In this document: in pieces, positions 25,571 through 37,640 of the stretch
Numbering within the stretch: the first letter of the stretch is position 1
Layout of the letters: every line of letters begins with the position of its first letter
Origin: Certhia americana
Taxonomy: Eukaryota > Chordata > Aves > Passeriformes > Certhiidae
Direction: 5' to 3'
DNA length: 64,000 nucleotides
Assembly: GCA_018697195.1 (NCBI GenBank)
Contig: CM031857.1
Span: 92,407,631-92,471,630, forward strand
The notes under the pieces: model-generated
What the model saw: only the letters and a program-made list of their open reading frames with translations
What the model was told of the DNA's origin: nothing
Database searches by the model: none
Program-made: the position numbers and the translations under genes

Positions 25571-28368
25571 TGCAAACACGCTCTGTGATGGCAGGTTTGC
25601 CTCCTGCTGTGGATTACTTACGTTTTCCAAAATGACGTATGATTAATGGGGAGGTGGTAAGAACAGGGAAGTGTAAAGATTTATTTATTTTGTTTGATTC
25701 ATTGTTCCTGCGGAGGGAAGTACTGCTCAATAAGAGAGCGTAATTTAGATTGCCAGATTTCTGGGTGGAGGCTCAAACTGGTGCAGTTTGTTTGGTTCTG
25801 AAGGATGGGTTGTTTTTCTTTGGTAAGCAAAGCTAAAATTGATTCTGACCTATACTGCTTCTTGCCAGAGAGGTTTCCCTCATGCTGAATTCCCTGTTGG
25901 ATTAGACATCAGTCTACCTGAATGATCTCAGCTCAAAGATAATACAGACCTCTAAAGAACCAATGCATGCAAGCAGGTATCAAATCTAGAAGCACAGATA
26001 TCTCGTACATAATGGATGTGTTGAAGTGTCATTTATCACCTGGACAGCCCAGCCAGGAAAGGCTGCTATTGCAATCACACTGTCAAATCACACTTGCTGC
26101 TGGTGGAGTGCCTTTATGCAAGACCTACAAATCGGGAACAGCACAGGCTTTGCCTTTCTAGCTTTAGCTATAATAGAGGCTTTTGTCAGCAAAATGTATA
26201 CATGTAATCCACTGATGGCTGAACTGCAGACCTGGCTGAAGTAAGGATGCTGCTTGGACAGTTTTTAAAAATCTGGGCAGAGACTGCTTGACTTGCCACA
26301 GGAGTTGAAGAGACTGTAAATCAAACTGTTACTGACCCCCACTACCCCAATGCACCTCATCTTGTGTCTGTATCCTGGATCCAGCCTTGATAAAAGCATG
26401 TTCCTTGCCAATATTTCTACAGCAGCTCCAAAAGCATTAACTAGTCCTAATTTGCAGTGTTGAAACTGTGTTAGTATGTCAGTCGCTTTGTTTTCACTCT
26501 AAGGATGCTCTGTTTCCATAGTACAGCACCTTTAGCATGTGTTTTATGGCATGATTCAGTCCCAAAGCTCAGGACAAATACAAATATCCTTCCTACTTGC
26601 CTGCTGCAGGGCAGATGTCCATCCCATCTAAATACCCCTTGCTGCAAACTGAGGAACTGATCAAGATCAGTGTTAGCAAACACTTCTATTTTGCTGGGCT
26701 TTAACAGCTCATTATAATTCTTATAGTAATTTGTAGGTTGAAAGTTAAATATAGTGCCTGTAAGTGCATTTATATGCTTTCTGCTACTGTGTTTTTCTAA
26801 TTCTTGTACTCAAAAATAGCAAAAATTAATTGTTTGTGGTAGGACACAGCAACAACAATATCAAAACATATATAAGCAAAGCTGGAAAAGTTTATTTAAC
26901 CTGATGTTAATTTTTGATTTTTTTTTTAATATTAAAAAACCCAAAAAAACTAAACTTGGGTTTTTCCCAGCTTTCACTATGTTTTAGCTCTATACAGCTA
27001 GAAAAATTTATATAAGAGCAACATAGTTTCTATGTAATATGAAGTGTAGAAATCTTCAATATCAAAATGATAGATCACTTGAGTTAATCTCTTCTTTCTG
27101 AGTAGGAAAAATTTGTTTTTCAGATACTTTTCCATTAAATTTATTAAACATATTTGAAATGTGGCTTCCTTTCTTTTAGATTAGAGGTTGCCCACACCTT
27201 CAGGAAAATAGTAGTGGTAGAAAGGTCAAGCAACTTTCTTATCCATGCCTCCACACAGACTCAAGGCGCCTGTGCTGCGACTTCTCTGCCTCAGGGAGGT
27301 TGCCCAGCTCTGCTTTGCTGGGGAGATCTGATAAGGCTGAGGGCTGGACTGACAAGACTGCAGGCAATGAAGACAAGCAAGGCTGTTCCAGCTGTCTCCC
27401 AAGCATGGCTGGAGCCTGCAAATGTTACTGCTGTAGCATGGCCTTGTGCATCAGCTCAATAGTCAAAAGTGGAGGAGCATCAATGGAGTAACAAAAGCAG
27501 TTTTGGTACCACTTTGCTATCTGATCTCATCCAGTTTAGAGACCTTCTATGGAGGACTTGTTTCATTAAAATGCTTTCCTGCACTGAAATTTTTTCTCCA
27601 GGCATTAAAAGTCTCTCTTTCTTTGGGATGTGGCAATACCTACTGCATGAGGAAAACACTTTCTCCACAAGCATGTGGAGAAAGTTCTTGGCTAGCAATG
27701 AAGAAAAGAAAAACATTCTTCACTTGCTCACTCATTTGCAAAAGAGAGAATATTCCTGAGAGCTCCCAAGCCTCTGTTATCTCTGTGACTGATCCTTGGT
27801 GAACAGCCGGCAGCAAAATGAACTTTCCAGAGCGGCTGAATATCAAATAATTGTGGGTTGCCTGGACTAGAGAACAGCACCATTACCACTTATCTTGTTA
27901 TGACAAAATGAGTTAACATATTTGTCATTCTTCACTTGATAAATGCAAACACTAGGGGTATGTAGGGACATAATATAATTTTCTTCCATTTCTAAAAAAT
28001 AGCAAAGCTAAAAAGTCTTCTCTGTAAGTGCAGCATATTCAAAAATTAGTAAAAAAGAAAAGACTGGAGAAAGGTTTCTGGGACTTGGTTTTCTAATTTA
28101 ATAATGGGAAGAATAGTTCCTTCCATTCTTCCTGTTTTTTTGCATCTTTAACTTGGCAGGTAGATGGAAAGCAATTTAAGAGACAGGGAGTTGAGTTACA
28201 TCCAAGCAAAAAAAAAAAAAATCAAAAAGAGGAGCTATTGAACTGAAAGAAACTGAACTTCAGTGTTGAATTAATATTACATAGGGGTGTTACCAGACTT
28301 ACTTGATGATGGGTACAGCTCTTGCCTTTACAGATGGGTGTATCTATTCCTTGAATTTACAGACAAGA

Positions 28369-28386
28369 TTGAATTCATGAATTCAA
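28369..28386. repeat. Perfect 18-base palindrome
   Basis: TTGAATTCATGAATTCAA equals its own reverse complement and contains two GAATTC sites. No loop or larger inverted repeat surrounds it; it may be chance. Confidence 0.8.
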
Positions 28387-30689
28387 AGCTGTGCAATCAC
28401 TTTTTTCATCTTCCTGTTATACATACTCACTCCCCTAACACTCTAGCTCCAGCCTCCTTAGTGGGAGCTGCAGGTATCCTACAGATTTGCAGGTGCACCC
28501 ATGCTAGCAGGCAGCAATTGAAATGAGTGCTTCTGACCTTCCTGCATGCTGAGGGAGACTCTGGCTGGTCCCATGTACTACTTTCAATCAGTGTGCTCAT
28601 AGGGCTGTTTTAAAAAAAATAGTCTGAGAATCACATGAGAAACTGTAGTAAAAAAGAAAATGGACTGAAAAATAAGTTACAAACATTTGGCTCTTTAATG
28701 CAGAAGTAAAGGCCAGAGTAGCCTGTCTATAGACTGAGCTTTGGTATTACACATCTGGAGTTCTGTCACTTGTGTCAGACCATGAAGGGAAAAGATTCAT
28801 CACTGTTACTCCCGACACCTGTGTGTGGAAAGACCATAACAGTAAAGCAGTTCATTTAGAGTATTCAATTGCTACAACCACTATAAAAATGAGGTAGTTG
28901 TAACAGCAAGACTAAGTTGGAGTAAAAAATGCATTGGCTTGCAGAAAACAGAATTAGTAAACCTAAAATCTCAAGGAGCACATAAAAAAATAATCATTTG
29001 ACAACTACTCTGAATATTCTGACTGCACTTAAAAAAGTCCTATAAACTAACTTCTGTGCTGCTGCTTTTTCTTAAGCAGAAGTATGCAAACTAGATTTAA
29101 ACTTATCTCTTATCTCTATACTTGTTGTAATTGGAATTTTCCAGAGGAATTTGCAGTTGTTTTTAAGTCATGTTCATTAAAAGCATGATGAAGCCCCATC
29201 AGGGAAAATAAGTAACAGTATTATGACACTAGGAACCCAGTTGTCATTGTTAAGTGATGAAAAAAAGATAACTGTCTGCCCTGGCCAGTAGTGTTTTGGT
29301 GGTCTCAGTAAAATCTAAGACTGAACAAAATAAGTTGGACCAAATTCTGTGACCATGAGTATTCTGTCATATTCCTCCAAATTATAAAAAAGACTTGCTA
29401 AGTTACTCAGCTGTCTACAATATCATATTTTCAGAGCGCTTGCTGTGTATCTGGAAAATACAATATCTGAGAAAAAGAATTGCCTATTGCCTCTCATCCA
29501 ACTGGAAACTAACAGTGAAAGGCTTGGACCTTTGAGATGGAAAGCTTTCATCCTACAGAGGAAGATATGGTTTAATGGTGAACATGGTGATAATGCTAGG
29601 TTGGCAGTAGGACTTGATGAACGTAAAAGATTTTTTTAGCCTTAACAATTTTAAGATTTATCTTAATTAAACTACTAAAGGTAGTCACAGGCGACACAGT
29701 CAGTCAAGGAGAGAGATGAAATTGGGTTCTCTGCACATTTCATGCTACCCGTGCACCTGGTTTCTTCCAGGCAGAGAAAGCAAAATGCCTGAAGAAACGG
29801 GGAGGAAATTGTACAGGAAATTTGGTAAATATTTCCTTTTTTTGTTTTTCTCTCGGAAGAAAGTGACCTGAACTCATAAGGATAAAAAATAAACGCTCCA
29901 TTAAGCCTCATACAAATCAGCTTCTTGTCAAAAAAGCGTGCTCTTCTTCATGCAACACTCTTAAAAGTTCTAATGGAACAACTTAATATAATTAGTTCCA
30001 TCCAATCTGCACAACTACAGACTGATGTGCTGCTTTTGCCATACCAGGAGCAAAATTGAGCATGACTGAACTTTTTTCCTGCAATGTCATGTTGCTATAC
30101 AAATAGCAACTGGCTTCAGGCTACAGCATCACACTGCCCTTTGAGTCCAGGTTATTCTGTGCAGGGTGGCTGCACTCTTGGGCCTCTTTGGAGAGGCAAT
30201 GAAAGGACACTGTGGGTGGTAGAGAAAATAGAAAGTAGGAGCAAGAAGTGGAAATCTATTATATGCCCACAAAGCTTAAAGGGAAAGAATAAACAAAGCA
30301 CTATTATTCCTTGTGTTGCTGCTTTTTTATAATTCATTTTCTCACTGGGCTTTTTTTTTTTTAACTAGATTTCTTTCATCTTCCTGTCTCCTGATCTTTC
30401 TTTACCAAAAACCCGCCACGTTGAGATGCGCTCAGGCTTAAAAATCATTAAAAGAACCACACTGTACTTATCCTCCCAAGTGTTCCTTTGTGCAGAGGCA
30501 CTTCCTTGCTTCCCTGCTGACTGGGGTGCTGAGCCAGGTAGCAAGCACACAGTGCACTGCACGTCAGCAAGCATGCTCCCTCCTACATTTGACCCTGGAT
30601 CACTGCGGAGTGTGGAGCAGGGGAGTCTCGTATATTTTAGGGATGATCTTTTAGGATGTCCCTGGCATCAGGCAAAGCTTCCTCAGGAG

Positions 30690-30900
30690 AGGCTGTGGCA
30701 GACGCTGAGGGCCGCTAGCAGCAGCCTTCCCGGTGGGCTCGCCACATTTGAGAAGGCAGACGACGCCTCTCGTTATGGGCCTGTGGTTGCAATGAAACAC
30801 AGCTAAGCTGTGCCCTGCAGGGTCATGACAAACAAGAGCCTCAGAGCCATAAATAAGTGCCTGGGGATTTAACATGCTCAGAGGCAAAGCCTTGAGCCCA
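30690..30900. promoter_or_regulatory. CpG-enriched, possibly regulatory intronic patch
   Basis: Between 30690 and 30780 about eight CpGs occur in 90 bases, while flanking kilobases have almost none. It is followed by CCATAAATAAG (A/T-core, CArG-like) at about 30848 and by a mixed-composition stretch. This is weak evidence for an enhancer or poised element within the giant intron; no gene is visible. Confidence 0.3.
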
Positions 30901-33599
30901 TGTTACCATGCACAAGCCGGCAGTGTTTTCCAAATGACAAAAGGCTACGGATACCGGGAAGATGCGTGCTGCTGAAACATCTCATCTTTTTGACACTCAT
31001 TGCTGACTGTGCAACCAGGGAAGAGACAGAGACATCTCCAGAGGACAAACAGGTCCTGCTGTGCCTGTCTAGACACCCATCCACCATGCAACAGGCTCAG
31101 CTGTGCCTGGCAGGCACCTTCTCCTCCACAGCCAGCCTGGAGCTACTGTGGAGCCTGTCCAGCTAATGCTGGGTGAAGGGAAGCCAAGCCCTTCTGAAAC
31201 CTGACTTCTCTGAAGCATTGCATATTTACTCCCCTCAATACTTGGACCATTATGAAGGGGGAAAACTTGTATTAATGAGTTTATCAAGTCAACAATTTAT
31301 ATCAACAAGTTGGCAGCAAGATTTTCAAGTATAGAGTTTACTTTTTCCTGACAATGTGGAGAAATTCTTGGATTAGCAGATAGCAAAAGGAGTGATGGAT
31401 GTGTGGCATGCATTCAGAAGCGTGAAAAGAAATGCGAGAAAGGAGAAATGCATGCCTGATAAAACCTCAATTTACTTGAGAAGGCACATTTTACTATCCT
31501 AAGTGTGAAATCAGTTTCTAAAATGGAGTTTCCAGAAGGTCCTATTATTTATTTCATCATCACTGAATTTATAGTACTTCTACAAGTAGGGAAGTATAAA
31601 TTTTATATTATAATTTTATTTTATAACTTATTAATTTATAAGTACTTCTATAAGGGAAGGCTTCTGTTTCTTAGGATACCTCCCAGAAAAACCAGGCATT
31701 GGAATGCTTGACTCGGTAAATGCTTAACTTTGGTAGTACAACCTTCTTTCCAACAAAAGTGTGACCTCTGGTTATTTTTGCAAAAGAAGACATTTGGAAT
31801 TATCTATCTGCACATTATTTTTTAATCAGCTGAAAGAACCCAGATTTCTAGTCTTAGTCAAGGCCTAAAAGGAGACTTTGAAAATAAATTTTGTGAGCCT
31901 TTAGAAAATAAAGAAATTCACAGAAGGGGTTATTTTTCCATATAGGATGAATGACTTGTGTTATACAAAATTGTACAGATAGGCCAAACTTCCAGTTTGA
32001 TTAATCCACCAACTTTCTCCAAGGCAAGATAACCTTTCAGAAAGTACCTTCTCTATACAAAATATAGGACCTGAGCCAAAAGGTGGACACTTTTGAATGG
32101 GTTTTTAATAACTAGTGAAGCCAAAACTGCCTTTAATGTGTGTTTCTTCATGAGTTCAGACAAAAGTGTGTATGTTCCAATATATGCTGAAATAACCATT
32201 TTCGAAGATGAAAATACTAGGTTGCCTGATATTCTTATCAGACAGAGACCATCAAACAAACTCTTGATTTGGAAAACTTTAAACTCAAAAGAGGAAACAG
32301 CCCTAAAAGCAATTGTATCCAGAGAGATGAACTTTACAACATAATACTTGCCAGTGAATGGTAATCACAATTTCATCCTTTCAGGCCAAGAACAGCTGCA
32401 CTTTCTAAGTACACTATGAGTGTTTCTTTGCATTATTTCTTCCCTAACACCCCAGACAGGTAATATACAATCTCATCTTTCTATTCATCCTTTATAAACT
32501 TAATTAAAAAGTCTGACTGGGAAGAATTTTTTGTAAACAATTGTAAACAATTCTCTTGTTCTTTTTTCCTAGGTATCAAGTGTCACAGTTAGAGTTTCTC
32601 CCTTCATCCTGTGAAGCCTGTATTAGGAAACAACAAAGTAAACAATAGAAATAAAAAAGAAAAGCCACCAGGCTCTAGACCAGCTGAACTTAAAGGACTT
32701 AACATAATCTCTAAGCTAATTGAAACAGTGTGGTAGCATTTCTGATGAGTATTATATAATATTACAAGCTTCCTGGACTACAATGCACTCTGTCCCAAAA
32801 TGGCCCAGAATTTCAAATGAATCTGCATCCATATAAAGAAAAGATGCTGCATTATGGACCAATCCTAATTTGTATTAGTAGCCCTTAAAAGATCTACATT
32901 CAAGCTTTTAATGATGTCAGAATTTTAAAGAAAATGTAAAAAAAATAAACTGCCTTTGTGATGGTACTTTTAATGATGACCTGTGCTGGAGGGGAAGATC
33001 TGTTGCTACCAGTGTAGAGTACAAGTATATGAAAGTCTCTGTATTATACCAAAAAGGGAAAAAACCCTTTTATTTGTGAACAGGGATTAAATTCCCACTC
33101 TCCACCACTGGAAACTTGACAATAATCATCACAGCTAGCTGAAAGGCACTTGGATTTAAGAATTGGGATTTTGCCACTCTGGAGAGTGAAATTGAATTGA
33201 CTGATGAAATTTTAACCTTACAAATGTCAAGTTCTGCTGCCCACAGGAATATTGCATTGGCTCTACTCCACATGCCAAGTAAGACAATAAAGTTAACATC
33301 AGGGTAATATTCCACACATTTGTGGAAATGGGCCCAGTGACGAGTGATACACATCTAAATTTCCTCCTTTCCCTTCACAGGAGAATTATTAGTAAATGTA
33401 AAAACATAAGAGACCTAAGTGAAAATAAGTAGGATTATTGGTTAAATAATTTTAAATCACCATGACTATCTTAAGAGAAAGAAAAGGCAGAGCATTAACT
33501 GGAATTCATTACACTGTAAGAAGTAGGCACACCAATCTCAAGTTACTATTTTCAGCCTAGTATGCATAATAGGACAAGAGGGCAAAGGTAGAAATTAAA

Positions 33600-33735
33600 G
33601 AAAAACAAATTCCAGCCATCAGGAAGCATTTTTCACATGAGAATCATAAATGTTGGAACACTCTATCAAGTAAGGTTAATGAGGCTAACAGCTAGCAGCC
33701 AAGGAACATCAAATCAGATGGCATCATGGGTGGAT
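33600..33735 (+). mobile_element. Possible very old CR1-like LINE tail
   Basis: The order CATCAGGAAGCATTTTTCAC, then AAATGTTGGAACACTCTATC, resembles the segment near the 3' end of CR1/L2-type elements that encodes the last ORF2 residues. It is followed by an 18-base A run at 33739-33756. The similarity is weak and could be chance. Confidence 0.3.
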
Positions 33736-35300
33736 CACAAAAAAAAAAAAAAAAAAGAAACAATTTTGCAATTATCCTGAAGGCAAAAATGCTTCTGATG
33801 CTCTTTGCCTGCCAACATACATAAACAGCCACACTTGCCTTTCAGTTACATCTACAAAATCCAATAACCATCTCTAGGGGAACTGCACAGCATCAGTGAC
33901 AGGATTACCTTGTATGGGTTTTATGGAAGGTATGCAAGAAATGAGAAAGGAAATATAACTTTTCCTTAATTTGCTGTGATTTAAAATTTATGTTAATTTA
34001 TATAAATAAAGTACCTATATAACGACATAATGAAACTAGTAAACTTGTAACATTGAGCTCTTTCATCTACCTTGCAAAGGTAAAACAAAAGCTCAGAGAC
34101 TGATTTTAAAGCTAGCTCAATGTGGTTAAATCAATCTGTGTTTATTCTAAGAATAATCAACAACTAGAGAAAATTTAGCAGGGGCTGTGATAGGCTTTTT
34201 GGCACTTAAAACACAAAAAGTACAGACGTTTTTGTTTCTCCAAAACTGACAGTGTTCAAACATGAATTAAACTCAGGAAATTCTCACAGCCTACTTTATA
34301 AATGTCAGTCTTGCTTTATATATTCCATGTATTTCTTTACACCAATATGCCACATGAATCAAGTGTTCTCTATCAAACTGAGCCTGTACTTTCAGCTGAT
34401 GATAGGTAAGGACTATGGATGAGAGCTGAAAGACCTACAGTTAGTGCTGTAGGTCTCATAAAAGTGTAATGTGTGTGTGGGGTGTCATAGGAGACACTCT
34501 GCTTGCATAACTTCACCTGAGACATAACTTCATTGCTTGATAACAAATGTGGGTGACCAGTCCGGGGACATTCTAACTCAGTCTTCCAGGACCCTATTTT
34601 CAGCGTCTGGTTCTTATATATGAAAACCTGAACCTCCTTAAATGAGGGAATATGTTTATCAGCACAGAGAAATAGGACATACATAGGACATACAGCTACA
34701 AAACCAGGAAAGCCAAAAGATGTACGTGATGTTAAGTCACTCATTATTACCTGAGGGAGGCTTGAAAAGCAGAACTTCAGTAACGATTAACATGAAATCT
34801 CACTGTCAGCACACACTGGAAGAATTTCTATTAATTGTTACCCTGAAAACTAAATCCAGTCAATCCTATTGTGTTTTGTTACATCCCCCAGCCACTAACA
34901 GAAAAGGTCAAATGCTTAGAGCCTGATCCAAAGTGTGTTTAAGCCCACTGATTTAAAGGGGGTTTCTACAAACATGCTGTGCTTTAAACACTGACTGAAA
35001 ACAGACCATTTGATAGCACACACTAAAACTAGAATTTTCTGTTGAAGACATCATGCTGTTCTGCTTAAGAGCTGGTGGCACGAATGGCTCTCATAACACT
35101 GCAGTTAATTATTAAAAACAGTGGAGACGGGGAAGCATTGTGGTTTTCAGCTTTAATTATTTAGGCTTAAAGCAACTGGTCACATGTCCTTAATAATTAG
35201 ACAGAATGCATGCAACAATATACTGAGATCCCACACCACTAACTCCTTACAAATCATGGTGAATATACTGTTTGGAAACATGTGACTTTGGGGCATGTTT

Positions 35301-35345
35301 AATGCAGCACATAGCAATGCAGCACACAGCAATATAGCACAGAGA
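35301..35345 (+). repeat. Three tandem 15-base units
   Basis: AATGCAGCACATAGC, AATGCAGCACACAGC and AATATAGCACAGAGA follow one another directly. The first two differ at one base and the third is more diverged. Confidence 0.85.
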
Positions 35346-35739
35346 TTTAAAATATAAGTTTCAAGTGAGCTGCCTTGGGTACTGTATCTGGCCTGAATAG
35401 CATAAGTCACAGTGCATTTGCAAAATCTGCTAGAAGACTTCATTAGGAAGTCTGTGTGCAGAAACACACAGCTGGCTGAAAGTAACTTTCACGTTAGTGA
35501 TGTAGCCAGCTCAGTAACCTGTAGTGGTGGCAGTGCCACTCTGATACATTTCCTTCCCTGTTATTTTCAAAGCTAGAGATGTTACAGTTAATAAAAGCAA
35601 CTGCAGCAGTAATGTGTGTGCTGAGGGCTAAGGAGGAGAAAATGGTTAACCTGCTTATAGACCAACAGGGAGAATGAGTTCAGTCTCCCCTGTGTGTTGG
35701 GCCAGGCCACACACACCTTCTGCATCATGCAGATTGGGG

Positions 35740-36630
35740 CATGACTCACAAATCAGCAGATTTGAGGATAACACCATATTGGGTGGGAGTGATCTGCTGG
35801 AGGGTAGGAAGGTTCTACAGAGGGACCTGGACATGCTGGATTGACGGCCTGAGCCCAACGGCATGAGGTTCAATAAGAACAAGGGCCAGGTCCTGCACTT
35901 TGGTCTTAACAACCCCAGACAGAGTTGCAGACTGGGGGTAGAGTGGCTGGAAAGCAGCCCAGTGGAAAAGGACCTGGGGGTGATGGTCAACAGCCTGATG
36001 AACATGAGCCAGTGTGTCCTCTGTGGCCAGGAAGGCCAGTGGCAGCCTGGCCCCTCTCAACAATAGTGTGGCCAGCAGGATTAGGGCAGTGATTGGCCCC
36101 CTGTACTCAGCACTGATGAGGCCACACCTTGAGTCTTGTGTCCAGTTTTGGGCTCCTGAATTCAGGAAGGACCTTGAGGTGCTGGAGCCTCTCCAGAGAA
36201 GGGCAACAAGACTGGTGAAGGGGCTGGAGCACAAGTCTTACGTGGAGCAGCTGAGGGAGCTGGGGTTGTTTAGCCTGGAGAAGAGAAGGCTCAGCAAGGA
36301 CCTTGTCACTCTCTACAAAGCACCTGAAAGGAGGGAGTAGCCAGATGGGGGTCAACCTTTTCTCCCAGGCAACCAGTTACAGGACAAGAATACAGTCTTG
36401 CACTGGGCCAGGGCACATAGGCTGGATATTAGAAAGAAGCTCTTCACAGAAAGGTTGATGATACATTGGAATGGGCTGCCCAGGGAGGTGGAGTCACTGT
36501 GCCTGGAGGTGTTTAAGGAAAGACTGGATGCAGCACTTAGCACTATGTTCTAGTTGACAAGGTGGTGTTTAGTCATAGGTTGGATTCGACGATCTCAGAC
36601 GTCTTTTCCAACCTCACTGATTCTGTGATT
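35740..36630 (+). mobile_element. CR1 LINE copy, truncated at 5' end, ORF2 C-terminus plus 3' UTR
   Basis: About 890 bases match CR1 ORF2 and its 3' end on the + strand. Translation in pieces gives MRFNKNKGQVLHFGLNN, then LESSPVEKDLGVMV and NMSQC. In another frame it gives [53 protein letters not shown] and [14 protein letters not shown]. These are the reverse-transcriptase C-terminal motifs of CR1. The change of frame near 36040 shows a frameshift, so the copy is dead. The 3' end reads through TTCCAACC to ATTCTGTGATT, the short terminal repeat of CR1. It lies antisense to the COL4A6-like gene. It is far better preserved than the copy at 2.1-4.3 kb, hence younger. Confidence 0.92.
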
Positions 36631-36744
36631 AACCTGCACCGTGACTGCAGTAAGACCAACACCACAGGGAGGGACAGACAGCAAGTCCTGGCTTGCTCAT
36701 GCTCCCTAATTAGTCAACTGTGGATCTCAGCTTGGGGTTATGTC

Positions 36745-37078
36745 TTCATAGAATGGCTTGGATTGCAAGGGACCTTAAAGACCTTCTAGCTCCAACATCC
36801 TTGTCATGGGCAGTGACACCTTCCACTGGAGCAGGTTTCTCAAAGCACCATTCAACCTGGTCTTGTTGACTTCCAGGAATGGAGCTTCAAAAACTGCTCT
36901 GGTCAACCTATTCAAGTGCCTCGTCAGTAAAGGATTTCTTCCTAATATCTAATCAATACCTAACCTCTTTCAGTTTAAAGCCATTCCCCTTTGTCCTGTC
37001 ACTACATGTCCTGATAAAGTCTGTCTTCATCCCTTTTTTAGGCCTTCTTCAGGTACTAGAAGGCAGACAGTTTTTAGA
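36745..37078 (-). mobile_element. CR1 LINE 3'-end copy, opposite orientation
   Basis: Beginning TTCATAGAATGGCTTGGATT and continuing through GGGACCTTAAAGACC, CCAACATCC, GGCAGTGACACC and ATTTCTTCCTAATATCTAAT, this is the reverse complement of a CR1 3' UTR and terminal ORF2. The match ends at about 37078 after TTCAGGTACTAGAAGGC. It faces the copy at 35740-36630 tail to tail, with about 115 bases between them. Confidence 0.88.
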
Positions 37079-37079
37079 G

Positions 37080-37640
37080 AGTCTGTACAGCTCTGCTGTT
37101 GTGGAGGCTGATGGACAGTCTGGCACTACTGCTTGAAAGAGAGCTACAGGAGTTCACAGCAAACCCCACTTCCAGGTCTCTCACAGCCTTGGTCACAAGC
37201 TCTGTGCTGCAGCTGGGCTCCTCAGGGAGCTGCTCCCTTCTTCTGTTTTGAAATGCTGGAGCTTCCCCTTTCCTCAACTCTCCAAGTCTTCTGGTATTTG
37301 TCTTGCTGCTTTTGGACATGCAGAAATTTTGGGAACAGATCATCAGATCAAGAGGTCAACAGTCTTTCCTGCTTGTGCTCTGTAGCACAGTTTTTGTGTT
37401 CATTGCTCATCTGAATGATGCTGGCACTACTAACAAGACTCTCTGCAAAGAAATACCAAACTATCTAAAATTATGTTTGATTCCGAAGTGCCAGAAAAGA
37501 AGGAAATTTCTTGAAGCTATGGCAAAACAGAGTTTGTCTTTTACCCAAGAGGGAAAAAACCCCAAACCAAGCAATGACCTTGCAATTTTATTTAATTCAC
37601 CATTTTCCCATGTCCTTTCTTAGGAAATCTACCCACTTTT
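37080..37640. other. Unassigned sequence beside the CR1 pair
   Basis: This interval has moderate GC content and several open frames of about 90-105 codons on both strands, none recognisable. It could be a diverged continuation of the CR1 insertion or part of another repeat. I see no splice structure or domain that would make it a gene. Confidence 0.3.

Noticed and set aside
25213..25635. Open frames of 68-140 codons across the intronic CpG segment
   Set aside because: All are translations of the CGGCY pentamer array and its GC-rich flanks, with repetitive Ala-Arg-Pro-Gly peptides and no domain.
35815..36355. Minus-strand frames of 82-139 codons over the CR1 copy
   Set aside because: The sense is clearly the + strand, shown by the CR1 reverse-transcriptase motifs and 3' terminus.
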